NCBI GenBank assembly: GCA_032622095.1
Contig: CP136065.1
Span: 42,879,503 to 42,943,502 of the forward strand
Direction of reading: 5' to 3'
Source of the DNA: Siphonodentalium dalli
Lineage: Eukaryota > Mollusca > Scaphopoda > Gadilida > Siphonodentaliidae
DNA: 64,000 nt
Shown piece after piece: positions 46,287 to 59,013 of this stretch. Made by a program: the position numbers and the translations under genes. Under the pieces are notes generated by a model. It saw nothing but the letters and a program-made list of their open reading frames with translations. It did no database searches and was not told the DNA's origin. Numbering within the stretch: position 1 is the stretch's first letter; each line of letters opens with the position of its first letter.

Positions 46287-46618
46287 GTGATAGTCCAGTG
46301 GTTAGAGTGTCGGACTTGTAATGGTGTTACTGCACCGGAGTGAGTTCGATCCCGGCCGGTGAACTATCGTCTCCACAACAGTGGCTTGGCCAGATTAAGT
46401 GGTGTGTGTGAGCTATATATAGCTACGCGCTGTTTCAAATCTCGCGCCAGGTTGTGACCCTTTGGTAAGGTCAATTGTACTGTGCTCGCTTCGTCGTACC
46501 TAGACGAGAAATAGGGACCTAGTTGTTGGTAAGTGTAAGCCAAGAGCAATCTTTATTATGGCAGCATGCGTTTAAGGATGTGAAAGCATTTAGGGCCCTC
46601 GCCCTAATTATTATTATG
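46287..46618 (+). mobile_element. tRNA-derived SINE, different family from 24867
   Basis: The head folds like a tRNA and has near-consensus internal promoter boxes: TAGTCCAGTGG (A box, 46291-46301) and GAGTTCGATCC (B box, 46342-46352). The anticodon position reads TGT, as in a threonine tRNA. It is not a tRNA gene, because the head runs directly into a ~250-bp unrelated body (GACCCTTTGGTAAGGTCAAT, GAGAAATAGGGACCTAG). That body ends in an ATTATTATTATGAG tail typical of SINEs copied by LINEs with short-repeat ends. No clear target duplication was found. Confidence 0.75.
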
Positions 46619-47583
46619 AGTATTTAGCATAGACATAGTATATTCCCTTAAAATGTTTACACAGAGACACAATGGCTAATCACCTTGGTTTGAGTTTACG
46701 ACGGCCGCATATCTATACACTGGTAATTGAACATCGCCTAGTTTATAACATATATATTTATATCACACGAAACACATTGTATATCTTTTAAACTATTTCC
46801 TTATTTATCACATGTTACATACCACTTGGCATCGCGCCAACAAGATGGCCACGCGTCTTTACATTGATTCATGCGGATTAATACTACTTTGAAAAGCCGC
46901 TTATAACACCAGACAATGCAAAATGATTGCTTTGTTCATTAAAAGTTAAATTATTGTCCAATTTCGTTGCACTAACGAAAATAGACACAAAAACAAACAG
47001 GCAAATTGGGGGAATATATTTTCGGTCGCCAGCACAGAGCACCCAATACTGTCGCATACGGTTGCGAAGTGTCTCAGCCAACGCTGTGAATGTATGCATT
47101 TTGCAGATTCTTTAAAGTGTTTTGATTTGTTTAAAAGGCATAAAGCTCTAGTTTTTTATGTGATATACACGATCTGCAACTCGTCACGTTGGGATATAAT
47201 ATTTTATGAAAACAATTTCATAAAATCTTATATCCCAACATAACGAATTGGAAATTCTCTAGATATGTAAATGAGGACAAGAGCCTCAGAAATCACCCAA
47301 GATATGAGAGAAAGTGATTCTGAAATAAGTTTTACATTTAATAGGATTAGGCAACAAATCGGACAATAAAACCGATTAGTACAAATTGTTGTAAAATCTT
47401 CAATAGCAAAACAGCTGATGATCCGAAACGTCACTCACTACAACGGACAATACAATGATATATCCAGCATAAAGACAAAATCTACTTTAATAAATACTAA
47501 ACGCGAGAAGAGTTCTTAGCACAGTATAAGTTACGACAATAACTGAACTCAAAGAGAAAGTAACTTCAAACCAAAATGTTCCC
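46619..47583. other. Unassigned DNA with one strong hairpin
   Basis: GTTGGGATATAATATTTTAT and its complement form a stem around 47191-47241 with a short loop. The right half (TTTCATAAAATCTTATATCC) recurs near 48501 (TTTCGTAAAATCTTATATCC). Confidence 0.5.
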
Positions 47584-47981
47584 TTAACCCTTTACCCAAC
47601 AAAACGGCCAAAACCGGCCAAATAAAGCTTCAACAGCCTAAAATATCTTCGGTCTGTCTCAATAGAACCATACAAATATGGATATCATTGGAACCGGCTC
47701 CTTGACCACATTGTGATAGTTACAGTTATGCCCTGTGCCAATGCATTATCTTATATATGCGAGTCGACCATAGGTCGCCTCACATATATAAGAGAATGCA
47801 TTGGCCTAAAACAATCTTTTTTTAACACTTTTTACCATTTTTCTTACATTCTTTAACAATTTTATAATTTTTAATGTGTTAAGCCAATGCATTCTCTTAT
47901 ATATGCGAGGCGACCTATGGTCGACTCGCATATATAAGAGAATGCATTGGCACAGGGCCCTTCTGTTGGGTAAAGGGTTAA
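47584..47981. mobile_element. TTAA-bounded MITE with paired hairpins, copy 3
   Basis: 398 bp and nearly identical to 42776-43173, with TTAA at 47584-47587 and 47978-47981. Hairpins lie near 47737-47805 and 47882-47952. Equal length and few differences from copy 2 suggest comparatively recent movement of the family. Confidence 0.92.
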
Positions 47982-48139
47982 AATGTTTACACACGACTCA
48001 TTTACAGAGACACAAGGGCAAATCACAAATTGAAACAAATTTAAATCTTCTATTTGAGTGTGACTATAATATTGATATAACATTTAATCAGAATACTGTA
48101 ACAGGGACTAAAACTCAATTCGAAATAAAGATATTTATC

Positions 48140-48660
48140 TTGAATGTAATCTATATATGTATCTGGAAAAGTAGGATCTGTCTCTCTGTTCGGATTTTTC
48201 TCCCTGACCCCTGGACCGATTTCAACCAAATTTGGTGCTGTGACAAATTAATACAAAATTTCATTAAATAAATACAAAAATAAATAAAATATACTATGGG
48301 CTTATTTCAGAATAAAATAAGTCCAATATGAACATAATTATGTGAATATTTAGGTCCGATATGAACCTATTTTCGCGAGGATATGTTGCATCAGCAGATG
48401 TCGGCACTTTATAATATATTTTCACTGTAGCCACCGCCCGTGCCATTCACCGGAATAACGGGTATAAGTCTACGACTCGTGAATCAAATTTATCAAACGA
48501 GTTTCGTAAAATCTTATATCCAATATAAGGAGTTGGAGTTCTTCTTTGTCTATATATATATAACGGAGTAGGATATGTCTGCTCGGATTTTTCTCCAAGA
48601 CCCCTGGACCGATTTCAACCAAATTTGACTCGAGGTATCCTGGCTTAGGTTATATCGGCG
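48140..48660. repeat. Two direct copies of a Helitron-like end motif
   Basis: CGGATTTTTCTCC, then GACCCCTGGACCGATTTC and AACCAAATTTG, occur at 48191-48235 and 48583-48627. Each is preceded by a TCTATATAT...GTAGGATCTGTCT-type run. An inverted copy is at 40551-40586. As I recall, such blocks lie near the 5' ends of invertebrate Helitrons and relatives; this is tentative. A/T-rich runs follow. Confidence 0.5.
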
Positions 48661-48979
48661 TTAGTTTAAAAAAAAATTATTTAAAAAAAATTAATTAAAT
48701 AAATAAAACAAAAATTTATTTAAAAAAACAATCCCATTTTTTAATTTCATATTTTTTCAATCCGAATATTTAAACGGTTTAAGTGTACTAACCTGCGACT
48801 ATCCAACTGCTGACTATGACAATGTTAAACGCAAACAATAGAAAGTAAGCATTCATTTTGCGAGAATCGACGAGAACTAACTGGACGAGATGAGAGTTTA
48901 TGAATGCAGTGAAGTGACTCAACGGTTTGCTTATATTATGTCGTCGGCTCAATATTAAATCAATCTGTTTTCCATATTA

Positions 48980-49292
48980 ATGGAGTTCTATTGTGGCCAC
49001 TTCCTATAATTGAGCTTCTGGTGCGCGTCGAAAGCGACCAAATGTGCGCCATTAGTCGCGCGCCGAATGCGACAGACTCACCAGAAGCAGACACAATTTG
49101 CGCCATAATGCCGCACATTTTGGCTCTTGTGTCGCTTTCGGCGCCAACATAAATTATGCGACATAATGTCGCATGTTTTGTCCCTTTCGGCGAAATGTCG
49201 CAATTATGTCGACATTATGTCGCACATTTTGTCGCTTTCGGCATTTTGTCGCTTCTGGTACCCATTAGGAAGTGGCCCTAATAGTATTCCAT
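48980..49292. mobile_element. Inverted-repeat element packed with TGTCGC words
   Basis: The left end (ATGGAGTTCTATT, GTGGCCACTTCCTA) is mirrored by the right end (TAGGAAGTGGCC, CTAATAGTATTCCAT). Inside, GTCGC or GCGAC words occur about eleven times in 240 bp on both strands, often as ATGTCGCA or TTGTCGCTTTCGG. They give the centre far more CpG than its surroundings. No coding frame is present. Confidence 0.72.
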
Positions 49293-49368
49293 AGTCGGTG
49301 TATCGACGTAACAGTTACATATTCACCTTGGCCAGTGCAACTGAGTAATTGTTAATATTCGAAGCAGA

Positions 49369-49429
49369 GGGTATTCGGTAAAAGAATCGACGAGGCGCTT
49401 GCGTCGAGTCAATTCTTGACCGAATACCC
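49369..49429. repeat. 61-bp hairpin, GGGTATTCGGT arms
   Basis: GGGTATTCGGTAAAAGAATC and GACTCAATTCTTGACCGAATACCC-type complement enclose GACGAGGCGCTTGCGTCGAG, itself self-complementary. Probably the residue of a small palindromic element. Confidence 0.7.
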
Positions 49430-52235
49430 GATGATGAGAATATTATCTAACTTAAAACCCACCCATCGAACTGTCATTGGAGCCAACTATCCAATTGGTC
49501 TGGCCTACTGTTCTGTCTTGATTGCCTGAGAATACGCCCACAGTTCAGCACGGACAATTATTGTTTTCCACTGCGAAAATTCAGTTTGCCGTTGCGCTGT
49601 GGATTCGGCTAGTATGAGCTATTTATTTCTATCCAATTTTATCTGTTAATTTTTTTTCTTGATTTAAAGATACCGCATCCAATTCGACATCAAATAAGTT
49701 AACATTCCATAAGACATTTACCAGGCAATAAAACATAAACAGTAATGGCAACGAAGATGGTCGTTATAGAGTTTTATTGCCAATACAACACCACACGAAA
49801 CATCCAAAAGTAATGTGAAAAGAATGAGCATAAATAGGTTATTTGGGGAAATGCTATTCAATTTTCATCGTTGGTTAGTAATGAAGTAAAAACTCTCTTT
49901 ATAAAATTTCTCGAATATTCTGGCGTCAAACAACGCGAAACATGGTAAAACTACCTCATTTTTCAGATGTCGAAAGGACACAAGAAGCTTGCATAAATTC
50001 GGTTTACTGATTCTTTCTCATTGTTGTCTGGTGTAGAATCCGTAATAATAGAAGTTAGTGTCTAATCGTGTTTCTAAAATGTCCAGTTATTATCTAAAAG
50101 ACACTTACTAGCTTGAATTATAAGTGTCATCATTTGACTTATAGTTTATACACATGGACGTGGCTAGTCGTGGCTCAGATCAGTATGACAATTTAATTTC
50201 GCACACCCATCACATTCAGGTTAGCTAGATGTTTCAAACTGAATGGTACCCTAACAAATGTATAACCTGTGTTATTTTTCTTTGAAACAGCATACAATCG
50301 CATAAATAGTGCCTATTTACCGTTCAATAGTTAGCTGATTAGTCAACAGCAACGTGACTAGAGGACTTCGTGGATTTTCCAGCTGCATCCCCTCAGACTG
50401 GGCCGAAATCGCAATGTCGAGTAATTTCATTTGCTTCCCATTGCTTCCCATTTTCTAGCTGTACCTAGCTATTGTGGGGAGGAATCATGAAACAATTTGA
50501 AATATGAGCCTGGACACCGCAAAATCCGAGCATCTATAAAAGTCTAACCATGAAATTTCAGGCCTCGATTTGTTTTTTGTTTTAAACATTTTTTAAATCC
50601 GAAGCTGGCTGAAATCTGTAGTCCTCCTCGGACAAAAGTAACCCTAGGTACCAAATTTCGTCGAAATCCCGTCAAAAATTCCCGATTTGACCTTGAATTG
50701 ACCATTTTGAAGGTAAAGGTCAGGTCGGGGTCACGATTCTAGAAAATATATATAGGTCTAACTACAGACACATTCAGGCCGCAATTTGTTTTTGTTTGTT
50801 TTAATTGTAATTTGTAATTGATTAGCAGATTTTGACTGGCCAATGATCAGTGAGGTGGGAGAAAATTTATTTGACTTGCCTCATGATTTCCAAGTGTTAT
50901 AAATTTCTGACACTAAGATTAGAAAATTACCGTCGAAAATTTGACCGAATGCAGGAAAGTTGTCTAAAACTCAACAAATCCCCCGCTAATTACTAATTAT
51001 CACCATGCGCCCACCACGAGTCCCTGTTACAGCAGTCGTTTTATGTATAGTTTTATTCTATTTTCTCGACTCGCAACGGGAGTACCATCAAATAATCACT
51101 TGGGTATTCTTAAAGAATGCTCACGGGTATTCTTAAAAGGCTGGCCGTGGGCGTTAAAATAACACTCATGAAATCAAAAAGCTTGAGCATTCTGCCAGAT
51201 AAGAGCCGTGTCAGGATAAAACGCCGGTGAGTTTTAACTGGCGATAATTCTTCTCATTTCAACCTTTTATCAGAGAGGTTCCGTAAATTCACGGTCGATG
51301 GTTAGGATTATAGAGTTATATATAGGACACCATTCACCAAGTTATTTGCTCATTCCAACTGTAATGTGAACAGCCCTAACCACCATATTAATAGGGGTTA
51401 TAAGTTTTTCGGTTTACACCAAACACTTCTTTTAAAATATCAAGACACTCAAGACAACAATAGACTTGTTGTATAATACAGCCATCACCAATGAAACTTA
51501 CCATCGACAGACTATCATCATTGGCCAATAGTACAGAATAGACGATTATTGTGAACGGTGTTAGTAATCACCTAATACGCACACCATTTGATAGCGAAAT
51601 TTACTTAATCGGGGTTCGCGTTTAGATAGAGATTGAGATTCAATCGCAGTCACATGTGCCTCTCGGGGGTTGGATTATATTTTTCGAAATGAGTATTCTG
51701 AGTTAATCGAAGGGTGATAACACTATAATAGTATATATATAGACCGTACTTATTATCAAAATGATCGCTATCTAATCGTGAACCAAGATTAAGTATATAT
51801 CGCTATCTAATCGTGTGCGTATTGGCTGAATTTGTCATTATCCCATTGCCCATTTTACCCAGGTTGGCCAATCTCGAGAAAATGTACAATGTAAAATATT
51901 GTGGTATATTTAACAAACCCAAGTTCAAACTCCCGACCTTCAGTCTGTTATGTCGTGTATGTCATGTACATGGTATACATAATGTTATCACCAGAAGATC
52001 CAAAACGCGCATGCATGTACTCACTATGTGTTACTCTAAATGTGGCTTATAGTTGGTGGGGTTTGGGTTTGGTTGTAGGATGGTTTAAGATCGAGACATG
52101 GGTAGAGTTAATGCTAATGTTTGGGAGTACGATCAGTGTATGGTTGAGATTACAAGTGATTTTGGTTGTTTTTCTGTTTAACCATTTGTGCGCAATAGAC
52201 ATGTTAAACATATCATCGCTCTCTTAGAAAATTGG
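49430..52235. other. Long stretch without recognisable genes
   Basis: A phrase of the type ACCTTGAATTGACCATTTTG, GGTAAAGGTCAGGTCGG near 50691-50735 resembles a dispersed repeat style of marine invertebrates. The open frames here (for example 51901-52227) have no recognised motif. Confidence 0.4.
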
Positions 52236-52445
52236 TCCAAATTTGGTTCCGCATAATCCCTGGTACCATATAGAACCCAACGGTTGGGTTCCACTGTTGA
52301 CTTGGTTCTGTTTGGAAACAACTGAGGAACCAAAATCCAGAGGTTGTATTTTGGAACCAGACAACATGAAACAAAGAAGAAACTAAAGATATGGTTCTTC
52401 ATAGAACCCAAACTCCATACAATCCGTCAAGGTTGGTTCTTCATA
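52236..52445. repeat. GGTTC / GAACC word cluster
   Basis: GGTTCC, GGTTCT, GAACC and TTGGTTC words recur about a dozen times on both strands, with local palindromes such as AACCCAACGGTTGGGTT (52267-52283). Confidence 0.5.
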
Positions 52446-55400
52446 TAACTTATGTTGTGTGGGAGCATGATGTTCCTAAGATGTCCAGGTGTAAAAAATT
52501 AATTAACAGGCTCTCCTAACGTTCAGGTTAAGATGATTTGAGGATCACTAGATCAAGCGTCATTCGTTTGAAGCACACCGGGGTGAACTGGGTAATCTCC
52601 ATACATACTCTACACACTGACTCGCTAGCGGGATGTTCATACAATAACTACTAGAAAATGTGTGGAACAGTAAGTTTTATAATAATTTTCGTCAGACATC
52701 ACAACGTCTGGTATCAGCATTTAATATATAATAGCTTTCGGTCACAGGCCTTCCTCAGTGATGATAAAAAACTCACTTTCGGCTACATGATTGTTACAAG
52801 ATTACTTCTCGAAATGACAATCGATTGAACATTTTCCGTCTTCGGTGTATGTTTGCTAAGCCAACATCGTATGATATCAATTTCAAGCAGACTAAGTTGA
52901 CTAACGTATTTGCGAAGTGCTAAAACATTTAAAAACAATTGAAACTCAAACATGCTTATAATTGTAGCATATAACATACACACAGCAGAGAATGTACTTG
53001 TGCATTCACAACCATTGCTCCTCTGTGGTTAAAGACACATATACGTATGTCACGCCGCCAATGTCATGGATAGAGGTTGATGAAGGAAATTCACAAATCA
53101 TTGACGCCATTTTCCAACAAACGTATAAATCTGTTTTCCCTTGATATATGAATCCTAATGGCGTAGTTTAAGTTTAAGTGGCAACATTCCGATCAAGAAT
53201 GGGAATCATGGAATGGAAGCACTAAAAGCACTGAAAAAAACATTTATCCCCGATATTCTTGTACAAACATAAATTATATAGAGTCGTCTCTATGATACGA
53301 CGTATCAGATGGAATGCTATAAAGTTCCCAAAAATGGTGCTGCCATGTCAGAATGGAGATCAGGAGAGCAAGTATTCTAAATAAAAGTGTCGCCGATATC
53401 ATCAAGCTTATCTATGATATGACGTGGTTATACAACGGTATACTTTAGATATTCCGGCATGACCCAGTCATATCGTGAGGGTGGGTCGTGGTACCATAAC
53501 ACGTTAGTGATACGAGCTAATATTTGGCATTGTTCGAGAATGAACTCTTCATGCGGCCAAATGCTGTGCTGATCGATAGACAACATATTAAAATGCTTAG
53601 TATCTATTTTACCAAACTGCAACAAAGTTTTCCACCACACTTATCTATCTCCGAGGTACAAGGAATCTATGGTATGGCTGAAAGTGGCGAAGGTAGCACC
53701 ATCAGAGTCAGGGATGGGGTTGAGAGTGTGGTACCAATTTTGATAACACATGTTTATTGTGGATTCCGTCCAAACTTATATATGGATATCATTGTCGTAC
53801 AATAAACTTGACGGTTTAGTTTAAATTTTCCGACATGTTACCATTCGTGTCAGGAGCGGGGATAAGGAGAGGAGAGCACCAACAATGTTAAAACATGTGT
53901 TCGCACATTCCTACAATTATATACACACAAGCGTCTCCGCAATACGATACAATAAATGGTGTGGCTTGAAGTTCCTAAAATGGTGGTGTCCAAGACAGGA
54001 CTTGAGGTCGGGTAATGGACCCCAATATTGCTGGAAAAGTGTCATCCGAATTAGCTATAGTAATCTTCATGTTGCGGCGTATTTAGCCATTCTGCTTTTT
54101 TAAATATGTATTTATTTTCGCATTTGCATGAAGTAGAAATTTCGGGGGGGGGGGCTAACCCCGGGATGGTCCAATAGACCGAGAGGTATATTCATTCACC
54201 CCTCATGTTAAAGATGCATTATCCGAATATCCGCTCCCAAATTACTATTTATTTCGCTTCGGGGTTAAAACATATCTGATTCATTGGGCATCCAAATTCG
54301 AGATTTACTATTCGACTCCTCCCTCTATAATCTCTGAATGGACTAACTTACTATTTCGCAAAGACATTTTCATAACAATTGAATCTGAGCAGACTTTTGA
54401 GAAATTTGTTGTATGACAAACAAGTCAAATTTAGAGCAGAAATAGGTATCAATCAAGTGTTAAAACTGTTAAGGTGTAACTTTACATGAAATTTGTTGTG
54501 TTCCATTCAAAACATCTAAATAAGAACTGTCAGAGGATGGTGAACTTCATGTGCATTGTTATTGATTCATAAAAATGTACACTTTCTTTGTGCATCATGT
54601 AAATACTTGGGCTTTTGTTGGGATAATTGTGTTTATTTATAATTAGCATGTACAATGACATATTTATCAATGTGGCTTTATATATATATATATAACTCGC
54701 CTAACCAGGGTGTCACGTGACAGGCTATAATATGGATTGTCTTGCTCATCTCTGGAGCAAATGATGAAGAATGGGGTAATCTCAAAATACCATATCAAAC
54801 TTTTGCTTCAGGGATCTGCATGGGAATGTGTACTCAGTACCTGCCACATGAACCCCCAATCGATTTGAATGGATTAAACTAATAATTATCTAATATATCA
54901 CATTGGATAACGCAGCAGACCAGATTATTGTGCAACTTATGTGAGAATGTTACCCAAAAATCATGCACATCTCGACCACACCGACAATAATGGTGTCAAT
55001 GAAAGAGTATATATTTGAGTTGTCCAAAATTGCATACATGTGGACACATACTAAGACTGGTACATTAAAAATCTGAGTTGCCAGATACAGTTATAGACAT
55101 ATTATGTATAGATATTCATTACTTGTCAACTCAAAACTTTTCATTGACTGGCAATCTACAAGTTTCACTTTTCTTGTTTACATAGATGTTGAAATTACCT
55201 ATATATGTGTATAGTCGGTTTGCCAAGCTCTTAGTCAGTGTTAATATAAAAGACAAACGCACCACACATTGCAGAAAACTTAGTGTCCATTTGGAATAAT
55301 CCTGATATATAAGATTAAATTCCATAGAAATTGCACTGATAATTTCCACATCCATTACGAAACAACACAGCGATGTTATGGTCAACAAACAGACTAAACA

Positions 55401-56022
55401 CGAGGATTACGTGTGGTCAGTGAAATTTCCTTTGAACTGCTTGGCCGCAAAATGGGTCAACTATCTTGGTCTGACATCACTTATTATGGTCAATAGCATT
55501 ACATGTCACGTGTTTTACATAGGAATTTCAGCAATGATCGATTTTTGGTGAGTTACAAAACAAGGCCGAGTTGTTTTTACACAATCAACATATGTCTGTT
55601 CACTTGTTCGTTTGTCTATCTGTCTTCACATCGTTACTCATTTAATGTGCAAAAATATATTAGTGTACAAATACACAAATACAGAATAGGGAACATACTT
55701 ATACGATGTACTACTTAAATGATTAACCGACTGCTTATATGTTGGCATGCCACACCAGGGTGGCCTCGGCACATCGAGGCACGATGATAACCGAACACCG
55801 GAATACAGAAATGATATTTGTATCGATCATCTTTATTATTATTATATGTATGTGTTTTTCTTTCAGCATGGTATGTAAGGAGAGTGTGAGTGCAAGTGAC
55901 ATTGGTTATTTTTTACACGTTTCGGTATACTCCTGTATAACTTCCACATTAAGAATTTCAGTTGAAGTCTTTTCCGCCCTTGGTGGTCGATCGGTCGGAC
56001 GTCTGCGTACTAACGTCTGCTC
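52446..56022. other. Long stretch without recognisable genes
   Basis: No repeat family of this window and no known domain was found. If the Tx1-like LINE had an ORF1 or 5' UTR it should lie at the right end (about 55000-56022), but no gag-like zinc-knuckle frame is visible there. The element is therefore probably truncated close to its ORF2 start. Confidence 0.4.
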
Positions 56023-56847
56023 ATGTCTGTAAAAATTATTTCTTCAAACTGTCGAGGGCTGAACGAAACTACTAAGCGTCGCGATGTTTTTCGACACTTG
56101 AAAGATTTGAAACCGTCTATAGTATGTCTACAAGATACACATTTTACAAAAGATATGGAAAAAATTATTTCAGCCGAATGGGGCTCCAAAACAGAAATAT
56201 CATCTTTTAAATCAAATTCTCGTGGAGTAGCAATTCTGTTCAATACAAATTTAGATTTCCACATACACGAATCTCTGAAAGATACTGGCGGAAATTATAT
56301 CATTTTGGATATCACCATTGAAAATGTGAGAATTAGTTTGGCTAATATTTATGGGCCAAATAACGATAACCCAGAATTTTACCATAACCTGCAAAAAACA
56401 ATTACTAAAATAGGCAATACTCAAATCGTAATATGTGGTGATTGGAATTTGGTTCAAAATCAAACGTCCGATACTTTTAACTATAAACATACAAACAGTC
56501 CACGCGCACAAGAGGCGGTGCATAGTCTTGTCGATAGGCTCGAACTAATTGATGTATGGAGATCCAATAATAAAGAACTTAAGCGTTTCACTTGGAGAAG
56601 AAAGTCACCTATAAAAATGGCGAGGCTGGACTATTTCCTCGTATCAGATGATATTTTAAGCCTAATTGGAGAGAAACCAAACATACTGCCGGGATATAGA
56701 TCCGATCACTCGATTATAACATTATCACTAACATTAAATACTCACCAGAAGGGTCACGGTTTTTGGAAATTTAATCTTTCACTTCTACGAGACAAAACAT
56801 ATATCGATATGATGAATGAGCTCATTGAAACCAATAAGATTCGATAA
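56023..56847 (+). pseudogene. LINE ORF2, endonuclease domain
   Basis: The ATG at 56023 starts 274 codons of an exonuclease-endonuclease-phosphatase fold. The domain nicks target DNA to prime reverse transcription. Visible motifs are ISSNCRGLN (residues 6-14), LQDTH (36-40, aspartate where glutamate is usual in QETH), NIYGPN, CGDWN, RLDYFLVSD and YRSDHS near the end; the last holds the catalytic histidine. The reading frame ends at TAA 56845-56847. The same frame is open immediately afterwards and continues into the next segment, so this is a nonsense mutation or an end-of-lineage substitution, not a gene boundary. Confidence 0.9.
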
Positions 56848-58738
56848 AACTACACTACAGACGAATTAGATAGTTCCCCTCATCATACTTGTAAATGTGA
56901 TATCAGCAAAAGACTTTTTCTAGATTCACTTTTATTGGATATAAGAGGGGCTACCATTGCTTACTCTTCAAACAGAAAACGAGATCGTAAATCAAAAGAA
57001 GAATCTCTACAGAAAGCTAAATATGATCTTACCGAATTGGTTGATAGGAATGGGTCGGACATTGAACAGAAGGTGAAACTTCTGGAAGAGATACAAAAAG
57101 TCGATAACGAGTTAATGGATATGAGAAAGGAAGCTACAATGGGTGCAATGATAAGATCTAGAGCAAAATGGATCGAGGATGGCGAAAAACCAACAAAATA
57201 TTTCTTAAATTTGGAAAAGCGTAATTATATATCCAAAACCCTGACCAATCTGATAGACTCAAATGGGAAATTATTAACCTACCAAAATGACATTATTAAA
57301 GAAGCTCGTAACTTTTATCAAACTTTATACGCTTCAAAATGCACTACTCAATCCGAGACACATTTTGCCACTTTCGACAATAACGTTTTGAAACTAAATA
57401 AAGATATTTCAGATAGTATAGAAGGGCCCATCACCATACATGAACTGTCTGCAGTATTAAAACAAACAAAGAATGGTAAGACATGTGGATTGGATGGATT
57501 TCCGTATGAATTTTGGAAATTTTTCTGGCGAAAGCTTGGGCCTATTTTATGTGAATCTCTCAATGAGTCCTATAAATCAGGAGAGCTCTCCATTACACAA
57601 AAACAAGGAATTATAACTCTTCTCCCCAAAAAAGACAAAGACAGACATCTTCTAAAAAATTGGAGACCGATTACCTTATTGAACAGCTCATATAAGCTGG
57701 CATCTGCATGTATAGCTCAGCGGATGAAACAAGTTCTCCCCCATATCATTAACGAGGACCAAACGGGTTTCTTGAAGGGCCGATACATAGGAGACAATAC
57801 ACGACTGATTTATGATCTTATATACCAAACTAACTTGAAGAAAATTCCTGGCCTCTTACTACTTTTAGATTTTGAGAAAGCATTTGACTCTGTATCGTGG
57901 AAATTCATGCACAAATGTCTTGAATTTTTCAACTTTGGAGAAACGATAAAAAAAATGGTTTTCAATATTTTATACGAACATTAACTCTTCCTTACTCATA
58001 AATGGGCACATATCACAATGTTTCACACTAGGTCGAGGCTGTCGGCAGGGCGATCCTATATCTCCGTACATTTTTTTGATTTGCGCAGAAATCCTAGCTC
58101 TCATGATTAGAAATAATAAAAAAATCAAAGGAATTACCCTCGATGGTTTTGAATTTAAGTTAACGCAGTACGCAGACGACACGACACTTATTCTAGACGG
58201 TTCCGAAAGTAGTCTGAGTGAGGCTTATTCCACCCTAAATGCCTTTGCTAAAATATCGGGACTCAATCTCAATGCGAGTAGGTGTCAGGCGTCGTGGATT
58301 GGATCAATGGTGGGGCGGCAAGAAAATATATGTCCGGACCTGCATCTCACATTTGCTGACTCATTTAATCTTCTTGGAATCAACTTTAATACTACTTTAA
58401 ACAAAATGTCGATTAATTTTGAAAATAAGCTGAATGAAATTAAACGATTAACAGAAACATGGAATCATCGACTACTTACCCCATTTGGTCGTATAACAGT
58501 TATAAAATCCATCATTATCCCCAAATTAACTCACCTATTCATCGCATTACCTAACCCCAACAACAATTTCATGACCAAACTCGAAAAAATACTATTCAAT
58601 TTTCTCTGGAATTCCAAGCGGGACCGAGTAAAAAGAAAACTCGTCTGTCAAGACCACTCTCACGGTGGAATGAAAATGGTAGATGTAAACAATTTCCTCA
58701 TGTCAATGAAAATAACTTGGGTGAGACGATGTTATTGA
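56848..58738 (+). pseudogene. LINE ORF2, linker and reverse transcriptase domain
   Basis: The frame continues in phase from the endonuclease. A basic, coiled-coil-like linker is followed by SRAKWIEDGEKPTKYFL-type sequence, then RT motifs: NGKTCGLDGFPYEFWK, ITLLPKKDKD, NWRPITLLNSSYK, GFLKGRYIGDNTRLIYD and LLDFEKAFDSVSW. At about 57978 a one-base shift breaks the frame; the protein resumes as NINSSLLINGH, then GCRQGDPISPYIF. The catalytic QYADDTTL lies at 58166-58189 and is intact. The segment ends with FGRITVIKSIIIPK, NFLWNSKRDR and GGMKMVDV, after which a second shift near 58730 moves to the next frame. These blocks place it with Tx1-like members of the L1 group. Confidence 0.92.
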
Positions 58739-59013
58739 AAAGTTCAAAATGGACACCCCTAACCGACCTTCCTATCACCAAAGACCACCTATTTCTGACA
58801 TACAACCATGCTTTTCTAAAAAACAAAGCTAATGTCGTGAACAATCCTTTCTGGCATGACGTACTACTGGCTTTTGCAAATATGTTAGAAAAAAATAAGA
58901 AACAAAATCGATTTCAGGCATGCACTATTTGGAACAACCCCGATATAAAACTGGAAGGACATACCATTAATTTTTTTTCATGGCGAAAAAAAGGAATTAT
59001 ATATAAGGATTAA
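58717..59013 (+). pseudogene. LINE ORF2, segment between RT and C-terminal region
   Basis: Past the frameshift the protein resumes at about 58731 as LLKSSKWTPLTDLP, continues through NPFWHDVLLAF, and reaches INFFSWRKKGIIY. It is cut there by the insertion that starts at 59001; the last few codons and stop belong to the insert. Confidence 0.85.

Noticed and set aside
46287..46360. Functional tRNA-Thr(TGT) gene
   Set aside because: The tRNA-like head is imperfect and runs straight into a SINE body with an ATT-repeat tail and no terminator.
47408..47435. Hammerhead ribozyme core (CTGATGA...GAAAC)
   Set aside because: CTGATGATCCGAAAC leaves no room for stem II, and flanking bases do not form stems I and III.
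47876..48271. 131-codon plus-strand frame
   Set aside because: It begins in the hairpin of the third TTAA MITE and continues into a non-coding Helitron-like motif.
8944..54155. Scattered poly-C/poly-G runs (8944, 9602, 14257, 35848, 36330, 41400, 54146) as G-quadruplex regulators
   Set aside because: They are plain homopolymer runs, several at repeat junctions, with no consistent position relative to a gene.
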